A stretch of 6,618 bases of DNA from Thermoflexus hugenholtzii JAD2 (GTDB lineage: Bacteria > Chloroflexota > Dehalococcoidia > UBA2979), in NCBI GenBank assembly GCA_945889565.1, contig CAMDBZ010000096.1, positions 1 to 6,618 on the forward strand. The letters run 5' to 3'. Positions within the stretch are counted from its first letter, which is position 1. Each line of letters starts with the position of its first letter. Under the pieces are notes generated by a model, which saw only the letters and a list, made by a program, of their open reading frames with translations, had not been told where the DNA came from and made no database searches. Below are positions 1 to 4,781 of this stretch, piece by piece. A program made the position numbers and the translations under genes.

Positions 1-151
1 GCACGATCTGCTGTTGCTCGGAGAACCCGACGTTGGCGAGTTCGACCTTCTTCCTTGCCGTGAAGTAGCCGCGCGCCTCGATCAGCTCGTCCGTGATGCC
101 GGACGCGCGGAGCATCTCGATGTGTTGGTCAGAGAGTCGGTCGGTCAGCAT
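1..151 (-). CDS. N-terminal part of a DUF3854-like (primase/helicase-associated) protein, cut by window edge
   Basis: This frame starts at an ATG at 151-149 and stays open to the window edge, giving the first 50 residues (MLTDRLSDQHIEMLRASGIT and on). The pattern of a 'LSDQHIEMLRASGI' helix, then 'LIEARGY', then 'ARKKVELANVGFS' resembles the N-terminus of DUF3854-type proteins. These are Toprim/primase-related proteins found in actinobacterial plasmids, phages and integrative elements and thought to act in element replication. I judge this from memory of the family, and no catalytic region is visible. The ATG overlaps the end of the upstream gene by 7 bases (ATGCTGA) and no Shine-Dalgarno sequence precedes it, so translation is probably coupled. 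It is the third gene of a leftward operon after the sigma-like factor. It could instead be another replication or unknown protein. Confidence 0.55.
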   Translation of the reverse strand, partial: MLTDRLSDQHIEMLRASGITDELIEARGYFTARKKVELANVGFSEQQQIV

Positions 152-432
152 GCGACGCCGCCGATGTGCTCGACGCGGAAGCCGTCGTCTCCGAGGCGGG
201 CAGCGCAGAGGCCGGTGAAGACACGCAGCACCGCATCGCCGGCCGAACCAGCGACGGTAGCGACGCAGCGTCGGCCGTCAGGGCTCACGAGGTAGCGGGC
301 CGCGAGCCTGACGCCCGGGCGGCCGTAGATGCAGCTCGCCGCGAAGAGCGCGAGGCCGAAGTCGTCCTCGACCGCCTCTGGGTCTGCTCCTGGTTCAAAG
401 GTGAAGCGAAGGGTGTGTGCGTCCATGAGCAC
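145..432 (-). CDS. Unrecognised small protein, about 95 residues, in mobile-element operon
   Basis: I do not recognise this protein. It has 95 residues if the GTG at 432 is used, or 93 if the ATG at 426 is used; neither has a convincing ribosome binding site. It looks like a small soluble globular protein with acidic and hydrophobic segments and no signal peptide or membrane segment. It has a 'LRFTFEPGADPEAVEDDF' start, a central 'GRPGVRLAARYLVSPDGRR' that suggests beta strands, and an 'LRVFTGLCAARLGDDGF' segment that suggests a helix. Cysteines are present but form no metal-binding pattern. It lies 30 bases downstream of the sigma-like gene and overlaps the next gene by 7 bases, so it belongs to one operon. 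The coding strand is supported by operon spacing; overlapping plus-strand frames lack any family resemblance. Confidence 0.7.
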   Translation of the reverse strand: MLMDAHTLRFTFEPGADPEAVEDDFGLALFAASCIYGRPGVRLAARYLVSPDGRRCVATVAGSAGDAVLRVFTGLCAARLGDDGFRVEHIGGVAC

Positions 433-462
433 CTATACGGAGGCGGCTACCGATCTGTCGGA

Positions 463-1050
463 TCAACGCAGGAAGTCCTCGAGGCCCGCGTCACGGCACG
501 CGTCTCGGATGCGTCGGATGTCCTCGTAGAGGGTGTCCCGCGAGATCCCGAGGTCGCGGGCGATACCAGCGCGGTGGCGCTCGTCTGCCAGCGCGTCGAG
601 GACTTCCTGCTGGCGAAGGGGGAGGCGCTCACGCATCCGGGCGAGCCGCTCCACGAGTTCGCTGCGCTCCGCCTCCACGTCCGGGGACGGTGCGCCGTCG
701 CGCAGGAGGTCGGCCAGGGGATCGCCGTCTTCGCCAACGGGCGCGTCGAGCGAGAGCGTCCCGCGTGGTGACCAGCGGCGGCCGGCCCGCCCCTCGCGGG
801 CGAGGTCGCTGAGCCGGTTCTCGACGACTCGTCCGATGTACGTGGAGAGCGAGGCGCCTCCGTCGCTGCGGAACGTGTGCTTGGCGCGGAGCCAGACGGT
901 CCGCCCCTCCTGGTAGAGGTCGTCGGCGTCGTATCCCGGAATCGGCGGATGGAGCCTCAGATAGGCGTTCACGACCTGCCGGATGCGCCGGTCGTCATGG
1001 TCTTCGGAGTCGCCGCGGAGCGGGGTGGGTGAAGAAGTCACCCACTCCAT
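463..1050 (-). CDS. Sigma-70 family RNA polymerase sigma factor-like protein
   Basis: This 195-residue protein has the layout of a small sigma-70/ECF-type factor, which would direct RNA polymerase to particular promoters. A region-2-like segment spans about residues 22-86, with 'DADDLYQEGRTVWLRAKHTF' like the core-binding helix and 'LSTYIGRVVENRLSDLARE' like the -10 recognition helix. An acidic linker follows. A region-4-like segment at about 130-190 ends in a helix-turn-helix at about 159-182 (GIARDLGISRDTLYEDIRRI). The ATG at 1050 is the longest possible start because an in-frame TAG lies directly upstream; a GTG at residue 4 is an alternative. It is the first gene of the leftward run and may control the genes of the element. 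It could also be a phage-style helix-turn-helix regulator that only borrows the sigma fold. No anti-sigma gene is visible. Confidence 0.82.
   Translation of the reverse strand: MEWVTSSPTPLRGDSEDHDDRRIRQVVNAYLRLHPPIPGYDADDLYQEGRTVWLRAKHTFRSDGGASLSTYIGRVVENRLSDLAREGRAGRRWSPRGTLSLDAPVGEDGDPLADLLRDGAPSPDVEAERSELVERLARMRERLPLRQQEVLDALADERHRAGIARDLGISRDTLYEDIRRIRDACRDAGLEDFLR
1025..1045. repeat. Perfect 8-bp inverted repeat at the start of the sigma-like gene
   Basis: Arms GTGGGTGA (1025-1032) and TCACCCAC (1038-1045) are perfectly complementary around a 5-base centre. It covers codons 2 to 9 of the sigma-like gene, a few bases from its ATG. As DNA it could be an operator; as RNA it would fold into a hairpin beside the start codon. 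Neither role is shown by the sequence. Confidence 0.4.
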
Positions 1051-1080
1051 CTATGGCGCGACGGGCTCCGTTCAGATGGC

Positions 1081-1106
1081 GGAGATCTCCCGGAGGTAAC
1101 CGGAGG
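1081..1106. repeat. Palindrome GGAGATCTCC plus direct repeat CCGGAGG in divergent promoter region
   Basis: The 110-base gap between the sigma-like gene and the divergent plus-strand gene holds a perfect 10-bp palindrome (1081-1090). Two direct copies of CCGGAGG follow at 1090-1096 and 1100-1106, ten bases apart, which is about one helical turn. The position suits an operator controlling both directions. No clear -35/-10 pair was found. In GC-rich DNA short repeats like this can arise by chance. Confidence 0.3.
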
Positions 1107-1160
1107 CGCGCGAGCGCGGTCGCTTCCGACAGATCGGCGCCCGCTCACGTACAGGGAGGA

Positions 1161-1352
1161 ATGGACGAGACCGAGCCCCGCCAAGTCACCGTTCGCTTGG
1201 TCGACGACCCGTCGGCCGAGGCGCGGGCGGCGCGGCTCACTGAGCTCCTAGCGACCGGGATCGCCCGGTGGTTGCAGAACCGCCCCGCCGTTGACTTCGG
1301 GCGCGACATGTCGGTGCATCACGACGAGGGAACGGAGCACCGACCGTGGTAG
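1161..1352 (+). CDS. Unrecognised 63-residue protein, translationally coupled to the recombinase
   Basis: I do not recognise this 63-residue protein. It begins MDETEPRQVTVRLVDDPSAE, continues with an arginine- and alanine-rich helix (EARAARLTELLATGIARWLQ) and ends in a polar histidine-containing tail. There is no signal peptide or membrane segment. The strong AGGGAGGA at 1153-1160 abuts the ATG, an unusually short spacing, but no better in-frame start exists downstream. Its last 7 bases overlap the GTG start of the large serine recombinase, so the two are very likely co-transcribed and coupled. Small basic proteins next to integrases are sometimes recombination directionality factors, but nothing in the sequence proves that here. 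Confidence 0.65.
   Translation: MDETEPRQVTVRLVDDPSAEARAARLTELLATGIARWLQNRPAVDFGRDMSVHHDEGTEHRPW
1334..1337 (+). promoter_or_regulatory. Ribosome binding site choosing the GTG start of the recombinase
   Basis: GGAG lies 8 bases before the GTG at 1346 and 17 bases before the in-frame ATG at 1355. The spacing therefore favours the GTG start, which adds three residues and overlaps the preceding small gene. Confidence 0.6.
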
Positions 1353-2983
1353 CTATGAAGGCGAATCGCCGTGAGCGCGAGGACGTCCGCAAGGTCGGCC
1401 TTGTCGTCCGCGTCTCTACGGACATGCAGGCCGCGAACCCCGAGGGCAGTCTCGTCACCCAGCTGCAGCGTCTCCGGCAGCAGGTCGCGTACAAGCGCGA
1501 CACGATCGGGGAGCCCTGGGAGGAAGCTGCGGTCTACGAGCTCCGCGGCGTCTCGGGCAAAGACTCCGTGCGCAGTCCGGAGTTCCTGCGGCTGTTCGAG
1601 GACATCCGCGCCGGGCGCGTGAACACCATCATCTGCACGGCGCTGAGCCGGTTGTGCCGCAGCCTGCGCGACTTCCTCGACTTGCTAGAGGTGCTGGACG
1701 AGCACGGCGTCGAGTTCTGCTCGCTGAAGGAGCAATTCGACACGACCACGCCGCACGGGCGGCTGATCATGACCATCCTGATGGCGCTCGCGCAGTTCGA
1801 GCGGGAGCAGACGTCGGAGCGCACGCATGACGCCGTCGTTGCTCGCACAGAGCGCGGCTTGTGGAATGGCGGGCGCCTCTTCGGCTTCGACCTCGATCCC
1901 GACCGCAAGGGGTACCTGCTCCCGAACAACGCCGAGGTTATCGGCGTCAACTTCGCCTTCGAGACGTACCTCGACGTGGGCTCAGTTGCTGCGACCGTCG
2001 AGCGCATGAACCGCGCGGGCTACCGTGCGAAGTCGTTCACCTCCCGCAGGGGGAAGACCCACACCGGCGGCGAGTTCGCGTTCTCGACCGTCCATCAGAT
2101 GCTCAAGAACGTCGCTTACATCGGGAAGCGGGCGATCCCTGGTCCCGACGGCCCGCTTCTCGTCGACGCGGTCTGGTCGGGGATCGTCGATCCGGATCTC
2201 TTCGAGCGCGTGCAGGCACTCATGGCGGGAAACGCACGCAGCGGACATAACGCGGTGAGCCACATCAGCCACACGTACGTCTTGAGCGGCGGCCTCACGA
2301 TCTGCGGACGCTGCGGCGGAGCGATTGAGGGCCGCTCGGGCGTCAGTCATCTCGGCAAGAAGTACTGCTACTACGTCTGCCGGTCGGGCTGCGGGATGCG
2401 CGTCCCGGCGGATCACCTCGAGGGCGCGGTGCTCGGCCGACTGCGAGCGTTAGCGGCGGACCCTGCGACGGTCGAGACGCTTACAGCCCAGACGAACCGT
2501 CGGCTCGCTCGTGATCTGCCGAAGTTGCGAAAGCAGCGGGAGGCACTCACGAAGCAACTCTCGAAGGTCGCCGCTGATGCAGACCGGGTGCTGACGGAGT
2601 GGTCAGCGGTGCCTACAGTGCGTGCGTTCGTCGAGGACAGGTTGGGTGCGCTCTCAGCGCGACGCGATGATTTGCACAACGGGATCGCCGACCTTGAACG
2701 CCAGATCGTGGAGATCGAGTCCGCGACGGCGGCCGCCAGAACCGTCTGCGAGGCGCTTCGGCACGTAGACGAGGTGTACGAGTGCCTGCGCCCTCATGAG
2801 CGCAAGGAGCTCTTCAAACTGCTGCTGCGGCGAGTTGAGGTGGGCGACCGGCAGATCACGCTGGAGATCTACGCCGGGGCAGCACCAAACGCGGTACAAG
2901 AAAAACCGCGACCGAGCGGGTCGCGGTTTGGGCCATTGGATTGGCTCCCCGACGAGGACTCGAACCTCGAACCTAGCGGTTAA
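1346..2983 (+). CDS. Large serine recombinase (site-specific integrase)
   Basis: This 545-residue protein is a large serine recombinase that cuts and rejoins DNA at attachment sites through a serine-linked intermediate. The resolvase catalytic domain (about 15-165) shows the nucleophile Ser24 in 'VVRVSTDMQ', arginines 102, 105 and 108 in 'SRLCRSLRDF', and the 'QFEREQTSER' helix (150-159). A Recombinase domain follows at about 175-297. A zinc ribbon has cysteines 320, 323, 345 and 349. A coiled-coil-rich region spans about 385-470 and conserved C-terminal sequence ends near residue 512 (LEIYAGA). After that the frame reads through a tRNA terminator and the antisense of tRNA-Asn, giving a tail ending LPDEDSNLEPSG that is not family sequence. 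It is probably the integrase of the element at left. All catalytic residues seem present, so it may be active. Confidence 0.95.
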   Translation: MVAMKANRREREDVRKVGLVVRVSTDMQAANPEGSLVTQLQRLRQQVAYKRDTIGEPWEEAAVYELRGVSGKDSVRSPEFLRLFEDIRAGRVNTIICTALSRLCRSLRDFLDLLEVLDEHGVEFCSLKEQFDTTTPHGRLIMTILMALAQFEREQTSERTHDAVVARTERGLWNGGRLFGFDLDPDRKGYLLPNNAEVIGVNFAFETYLDVGSVAATVERMNRAGYRAKSFTSRRGKTHTGGEFAFSTVHQMLKNVAYIGKRAIPGPDGPLLVDAVWSGIVDPDLFERVQALMAGNARSGHNAVSHISHTYVLSGGLTICGRCGGAIEGRSGVSHLGKKYCYYVCRSGCGMRVPADHLEGAVLGRLRALAADPATVETLTAQTNRRLARDLPKLRKQREALTKQLSKVAADADRVLTEWSAVPTVRAFVEDRLGALSARRDDLHNGIADLERQIVEIESATAAARTVCEALRHVDEVYECLRPHERKELFKLLLRRVEVGDRQITLEIYAGAAPNAVQEKPRPSGSRFGPLDWLPDEDSNLEPSG

Positions 2984-2990
2984 CAGCCGC
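2882..2990. other. Probable attachment-site junction between mobile element and tRNA-Asn
   Basis: The conserved recombinase sequence ends near 2881. The next bases are the tRNA-Asn terminator and the 3' half of the tRNA gene. An integrase gene abutting the 3' end of an intact tRNA is the classic layout of an element integrated at that tRNA. The exact crossover cannot be placed; it lies somewhere from just after 2881 to the anticodon region. The matching half-site would be beyond the left edge of the window. Confidence 0.45.
2903..2929 (-). terminator. Rho-independent terminator of the tRNA-Gln/tRNA-Asn transcript
   Basis: Perfect 11-bp arms (2903-2913 and 2919-2929) surround a 5-base loop. 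Read on the minus strand, the GC-rich hairpin is followed by a run of T (TTTTTCTTG), placing it 12 bases after the tRNA-Asn CCA end. On the plus strand only three T follow the hairpin, so it would act weakly on the recombinase transcript, whose reading frame crosses it. A second, weaker pairing of CGCGGT (2890-2895) with ACCGCG (2905-2910) could compete. Confidence 0.82.
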
Positions 2991-3017
2991 CCGCTCTACC
3001 GATTGAGCTATCGGGGA
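2942..3017 (-). tRNA. tRNA-Asn (anticodon GTT)
   Basis: The 76-base minus-strand gene folds as a complete cloverleaf. The acceptor stem is TCCCCGA with TCGGGGA, followed by discriminator G and an encoded CCA (2942-2944). The D arm is TAGCTCAATCGGTAGAGC, the anticodon loop is CTGTTAA with GTT complementary to 2982-2984, and the T arm is CGAGG-TTCGAGT-CCTCG. It is the second tRNA of a tandem pair ending at the hairpin terminator. The recombinase frame covers its 3' half in antisense, and the recombinase TAA (2981-2983) overlaps the complement of the anticodon. The gene itself appears intact after integration. Confidence 0.96.
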
Positions 3018-3045
3018 ACGCCGCACCCTCATAGTGCCCGATGGG

Positions 3046-3119
3046 TGGTTGCCGGGCAAGGATTCGAACCTTGACTCAGGGATTCAAAGTCCCCTGTGCT
3101 ACCGTTACACCACCCGGCA
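3046..3119 (-). tRNA. tRNA-Gln (anticodon TTG)
   Basis: The 74-base minus-strand gene has acceptor stem TGCCGGG with CCCGGCA, discriminator A and an encoded CCA (3046-3048). The anticodon loop is CTTTGAA with TTG complementary to 3085-3087, and the T arm is CAAGG-TTCGAAT-CCTTG. It decodes CAA. It lies 28 bases upstream of tRNA-Asn in the direction of transcription, so the two are likely one transcript. Confidence 0.95.
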
Positions 3120-3136
3120 CCGTGTATGGCGGCACG

Positions 3137-3165
3137 ATCCTACCAGCCGCCCGGCTGTGCGTCGG
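3137..3165 (-). promoter_or_regulatory. Possible promoter of the tRNA-Gln/tRNA-Asn pair
   Basis: On the minus strand TAGGAT (3142-3137) fits a -10 element and would place transcription start about 10 bases before tRNA-Gln. Seventeen bases further upstream is CCGACG (3165-3160), a weak match to the -35 consensus. The position is right but the -35 is poor. Confidence 0.35.
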
Positions 3166-3197
3166 CCCCTGTCGCATGTCGAGCCGCGCGGACGGCG

Positions 3198-3214
3198 AGG
3201 CGCGTCACGCGCCT
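3198..3214. repeat. 7-bp inverted repeat in the tRNA-nirA intergenic region
   Basis: AGGCGCG (3198-3204) and CGCGCCT (3208-3214) are perfectly complementary around TCA. It could be a short hairpin or a protein-binding dyad. No T run follows on either strand, so it is not a standard terminator. Confidence 0.3.
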
Positions 3215-3226
3215 GTAATCCACGCT

Positions 3227-3260
3227 TCATCGAGCCGTCATCGCCTGATCCTCGCGATGA
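3227..3260. promoter_or_regulatory. Operator-like cluster of three TCATCG hexamers upstream of nirA
   Basis: TCATCG occurs at 3227-3232 and 3238-3243, spaced 11 bases or one helical turn, and inverted at 3255-3260. The last two extend to a perfect 7-bp dyad TCATCGC / GCGATGA with a 9-base spacer. The cluster sits about 70-100 bases before the nitrite reductase start, where a nitrogen- or nitrate-responsive regulator could bind. It does not match a binding motif I can name. Confidence 0.35.
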
Positions 3261-3316
3261 AACGCGCACCTGCGTTACTCGTATCCACCCTCGCCTGGGG
3301 GTGATGGTGCGAGTGC

Positions 3317-3320
3317 GAGG
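3317..3320 (+). promoter_or_regulatory. Ribosome binding site choosing the nirA start
   Basis: GAGG is 8 bases before the GTG at 3329 and only 2 bases before the in-frame GTG at 3323. The later start is preferred; it also gives the typical 'NKFE' N-terminus of the family. Confidence 0.5.
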
Positions 3321-3328
3321 TCGTGCGC

Positions 3329-4393
3329 GTGAACAAGTTCGAGACGCTGAAGGCCGCGAAGGACGGGCTCGACGTGTGGCCCGACCTGCTCCGCTACGCC
3401 GCGTCCGGGATGGCGGCGAGCGACGTCCCCGAGGACGACCTGCAACGGCTGAAGTGGTACGGCATCTTCTACCGGCCGCAGCGGCCGGAGACGTTCATGA
3501 TGCGGCTGCGCATCGCCGGCGGGCGCCTGACGTCGACGCAGGCGCGCGCGATCGCCGGCGTCGCGGAGCGCTTCGGCGGCGGCACGGCCGACATCACGTC
3601 GCGGCAGAACCTCCAGCTGCGCGACCTCGCGCTGCGCGACCTGCCGGCGGTGCTCGGCACGCTCGCGGCAGCGGGCGTGACGACGCTGCAGACCGGCCTC
3701 GACAACGTACGCAACTACATCGGCTGCCCGCTCGCGGGCATCGATGCCGACGAGCTGGTCGACACCACGCCTTTGCTCGAGGCGCTGGGCCGCGCGCAGC
3801 TCGGCACGCGCGAGTACAGCAACCTGCCGCGCAAGTTCAACCTCTCGCTCACGGGCTGCCGCGAGGACTGCGGGCACGCGCAGACGCAGGACCTGGGCTT
3901 CGTGCCGGCGCTGGGCGGCGCGGACGGTGCGACGCGCGGGTTCAACGTGCTCGTCGGTGGGGCGCTCGGCGGCACCAGCCCGCGCCTCGCCACGCCGCTC
4001 GACGTGTTCGTGGAGCCGCACGAGGTGGCGGAGCTGTTCACCGCGCTGCTGCGGGTGTACCGCGACCACGGCCCGCGCGAGAAGCGCACGCAGGCGCGGC
4101 TGAAGTGGCTGCTGGACGACTGGGGCGAGGCGCGACTGCGCGAGGCGGTGGCAGCCGAGTGCGCGCGGCCGCTCGCGCGCGCCGGCGCCGACGCGCGCAC
4201 CAGCGTCGCCGGGGACCACCTCGGCGTGCACGCGCAGCGCCAACGCGGGCTGTCGTACGTCGGCGTGCACGTGCCCGTCGGGCGCAGGCGTGCTCGTGCT
4301 GACGGTCGACCAGAACGTGATCATCCCGCACGTGCCGGACGTGCAGCTGACCGAGCTGCTCGCCGCGCCGCTGCTGGACGAGTGGCGGCCTGA
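3329..4393 (+). CDS. nirA: Ferredoxin-nitrite reductase, N-terminal part, frameshifted
   Basis: NirA takes electrons from ferredoxin and reduces nitrite to ammonium at a siroheme coupled to a [4Fe-4S] cluster, in the cytoplasm. This frame holds the first ferredoxin-like half-domain and first siroheme domain, up to the start of the second half-domain. Recognisable pieces are 'NKFETLKAAKDGLDV', 'ITSRQNLQLRDL', 'NVRNYIGCPLAGID', 'LPRKFNLSLTGCREDCGHAQ' and 'GDHLGVHAQRQRGLSYVGVH'. Lys169-x-Asn171 in 'RKFN' is the pattern of nitrite reductases; sulfite reductases usually have lysine in place of the asparagine. Homology stops at 'VPVG' near 4282, and the remaining 35 or so residues to the stop at 4393 are out-of-frame arginine/alanine-rich sequence. 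The protein continues in another frame from 4290. As it stands the gene is a likely pseudogene, or the break is an assembly error. Confidence 0.88.
   Translation: MNKFETLKAAKDGLDVWPDLLRYAASGMAASDVPEDDLQRLKWYGIFYRPQRPETFMMRLRIAGGRLTSTQARAIAGVAERFGGGTADITSRQNLQLRDLALRDLPAVLGTLAAAGVTTLQTGLDNVRNYIGCPLAGIDADELVDTTPLLEALGRAQLGTREYSNLPRKFNLSLTGCREDCGHAQTQDLGFVPALGGADGATRGFNVLVGGALGGTSPRLATPLDVFVEPHEVAELFTALLRVYRDHGPREKRTQARLKWLLDDWGEARLREAVAAECARPLARAGADARTSVAGDHLGVHAQRQRGLSYVGVHVPVGRRRARADGRPERDHPARAGRAADRAARRAAAGRVAA
4278..4292 (+). other. Lesion in nirA: frameshift with apparent short deletion
   Basis: Upstream the codons read VPVGR; downstream, in the next frame, they read GVLVLTVDQN. One base (A4286) is left over between the in-frame GGGCGC and GGCGTG. 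Related proteins have roughly 20 residues between these two points, including the helix and loop of the second ferredoxin-like half-domain; here only about 4 remain. The simplest explanation is a deletion of about 50-60 bases whose length is not a multiple of three. GGCG occurs on both sides (4281-4284 and 4287-4290), so slippage at a short repeat is possible. Confidence 0.7.
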
Positions 4394-4781
4394 GCCGGGC
4401 GCGCTGTGGCGTCAGCTGGTCGTATGCACGGGTAACGACTACTGCCACTACTCGCTGATCGACACGAAGCGGCGGGCGGTGGAGCTCGTCACGGAGCTCG
4501 AGCGGCGCGGGGTGGAGGCGCCGGCGGGGACGCGCATCCACATGTCGGGCTGCGTGCACGCGTGCGGCAAGCACCACGTCGCGGACATCGGCCTGCAGGG
4601 CGCGAACGTACGCATCGGGGACGAGGTAGTCGAGGCGGCCGACATCTTCACCGGCGGCCGGCTGGGGGACGACGCGCGGCTGGCCGAGCGGGTCGCGAGC
4701 AGGGTGCCGGCCTCGGCGCTCGCCGACGCGCTCGCGGCGCTGCTGCCGCAGCGTGCGCTCGCGGCCGCGCCCGGTGCCTGA
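4290..4781 (+). CDS. nirA: Ferredoxin-nitrite reductase, C-terminal part, frameshifted
   Basis: This frame resumes the nitrite reductase with 'LTVDQNVIIPHVPDV', the second siroheme/cluster domain. The four cluster ligands are present: cysteine codons at 4425 and 4443 (CTGNDYC, C-x5-C) and at 4551 and 4563 (GCVHACGKHHVADIG, C-x3-C). One cysteine bridges the [4Fe-4S] cluster and siroheme iron in this family. The open frame can begin at a GTG at 4290 but has no ribosome binding site there, so I treat it as the remnant of one gene with 3329-4393, not an independent start. Joined, the two parts give about 480 residues, a little short of the usual size. Its TGA (4779-4781) overlaps the start of the nitrate reductase gene by 8 bases, showing an operon. 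Confidence 0.88.
   Translation: MLVLTVDQNVIIPHVPDVQLTELLAAPLLDEWRPEPGALWRQLVVCTGNDYCHYSLIDTKRRAVELVTELERRGVEAPAGTRIHMSGCVHACGKHHVADIGLQGANVRIGDEVVEAADIFTGGRLGDDARLAERVASRVPASALADALAALLPQRALAAAPGA

Noticed and set aside
166..771. 201-codon plus-strand open frame in the left region
   Set aside because: It lies opposite the sigma-like gene and the small unknown gene, has no domain resemblance, and spans the intergenic gap between them.
2890..2910. CGCGGT / ACCGCG inverted repeat as a separate recombinase binding site
   Set aside because: The right arm is part of the terminator hairpin and the arms are only 6 bp. It is better described as a competing fold unless attachment-site mapping shows otherwise.
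2796..3074. Short plus-strand frame containing 'RTRTSNLAV' and 'GQGFEP'-like peptides
   Set aside because: These peptides are translations of antisense tRNA and often appear as false proteins.
3034..4302. Long plus-strand frame across the tRNA genes and nirA
   Set aside because: It starts in antisense tRNA sequence and continues as low-complexity arginine/alanine repeats in the wrong frame of nirA.
4290..4393. Programmed ribosomal frameshift joining the two nirA parts
   Set aside because: No slippery heptamer or downstream structure is evident, and conserved residues are missing at the junction, which frameshifting would not restore.
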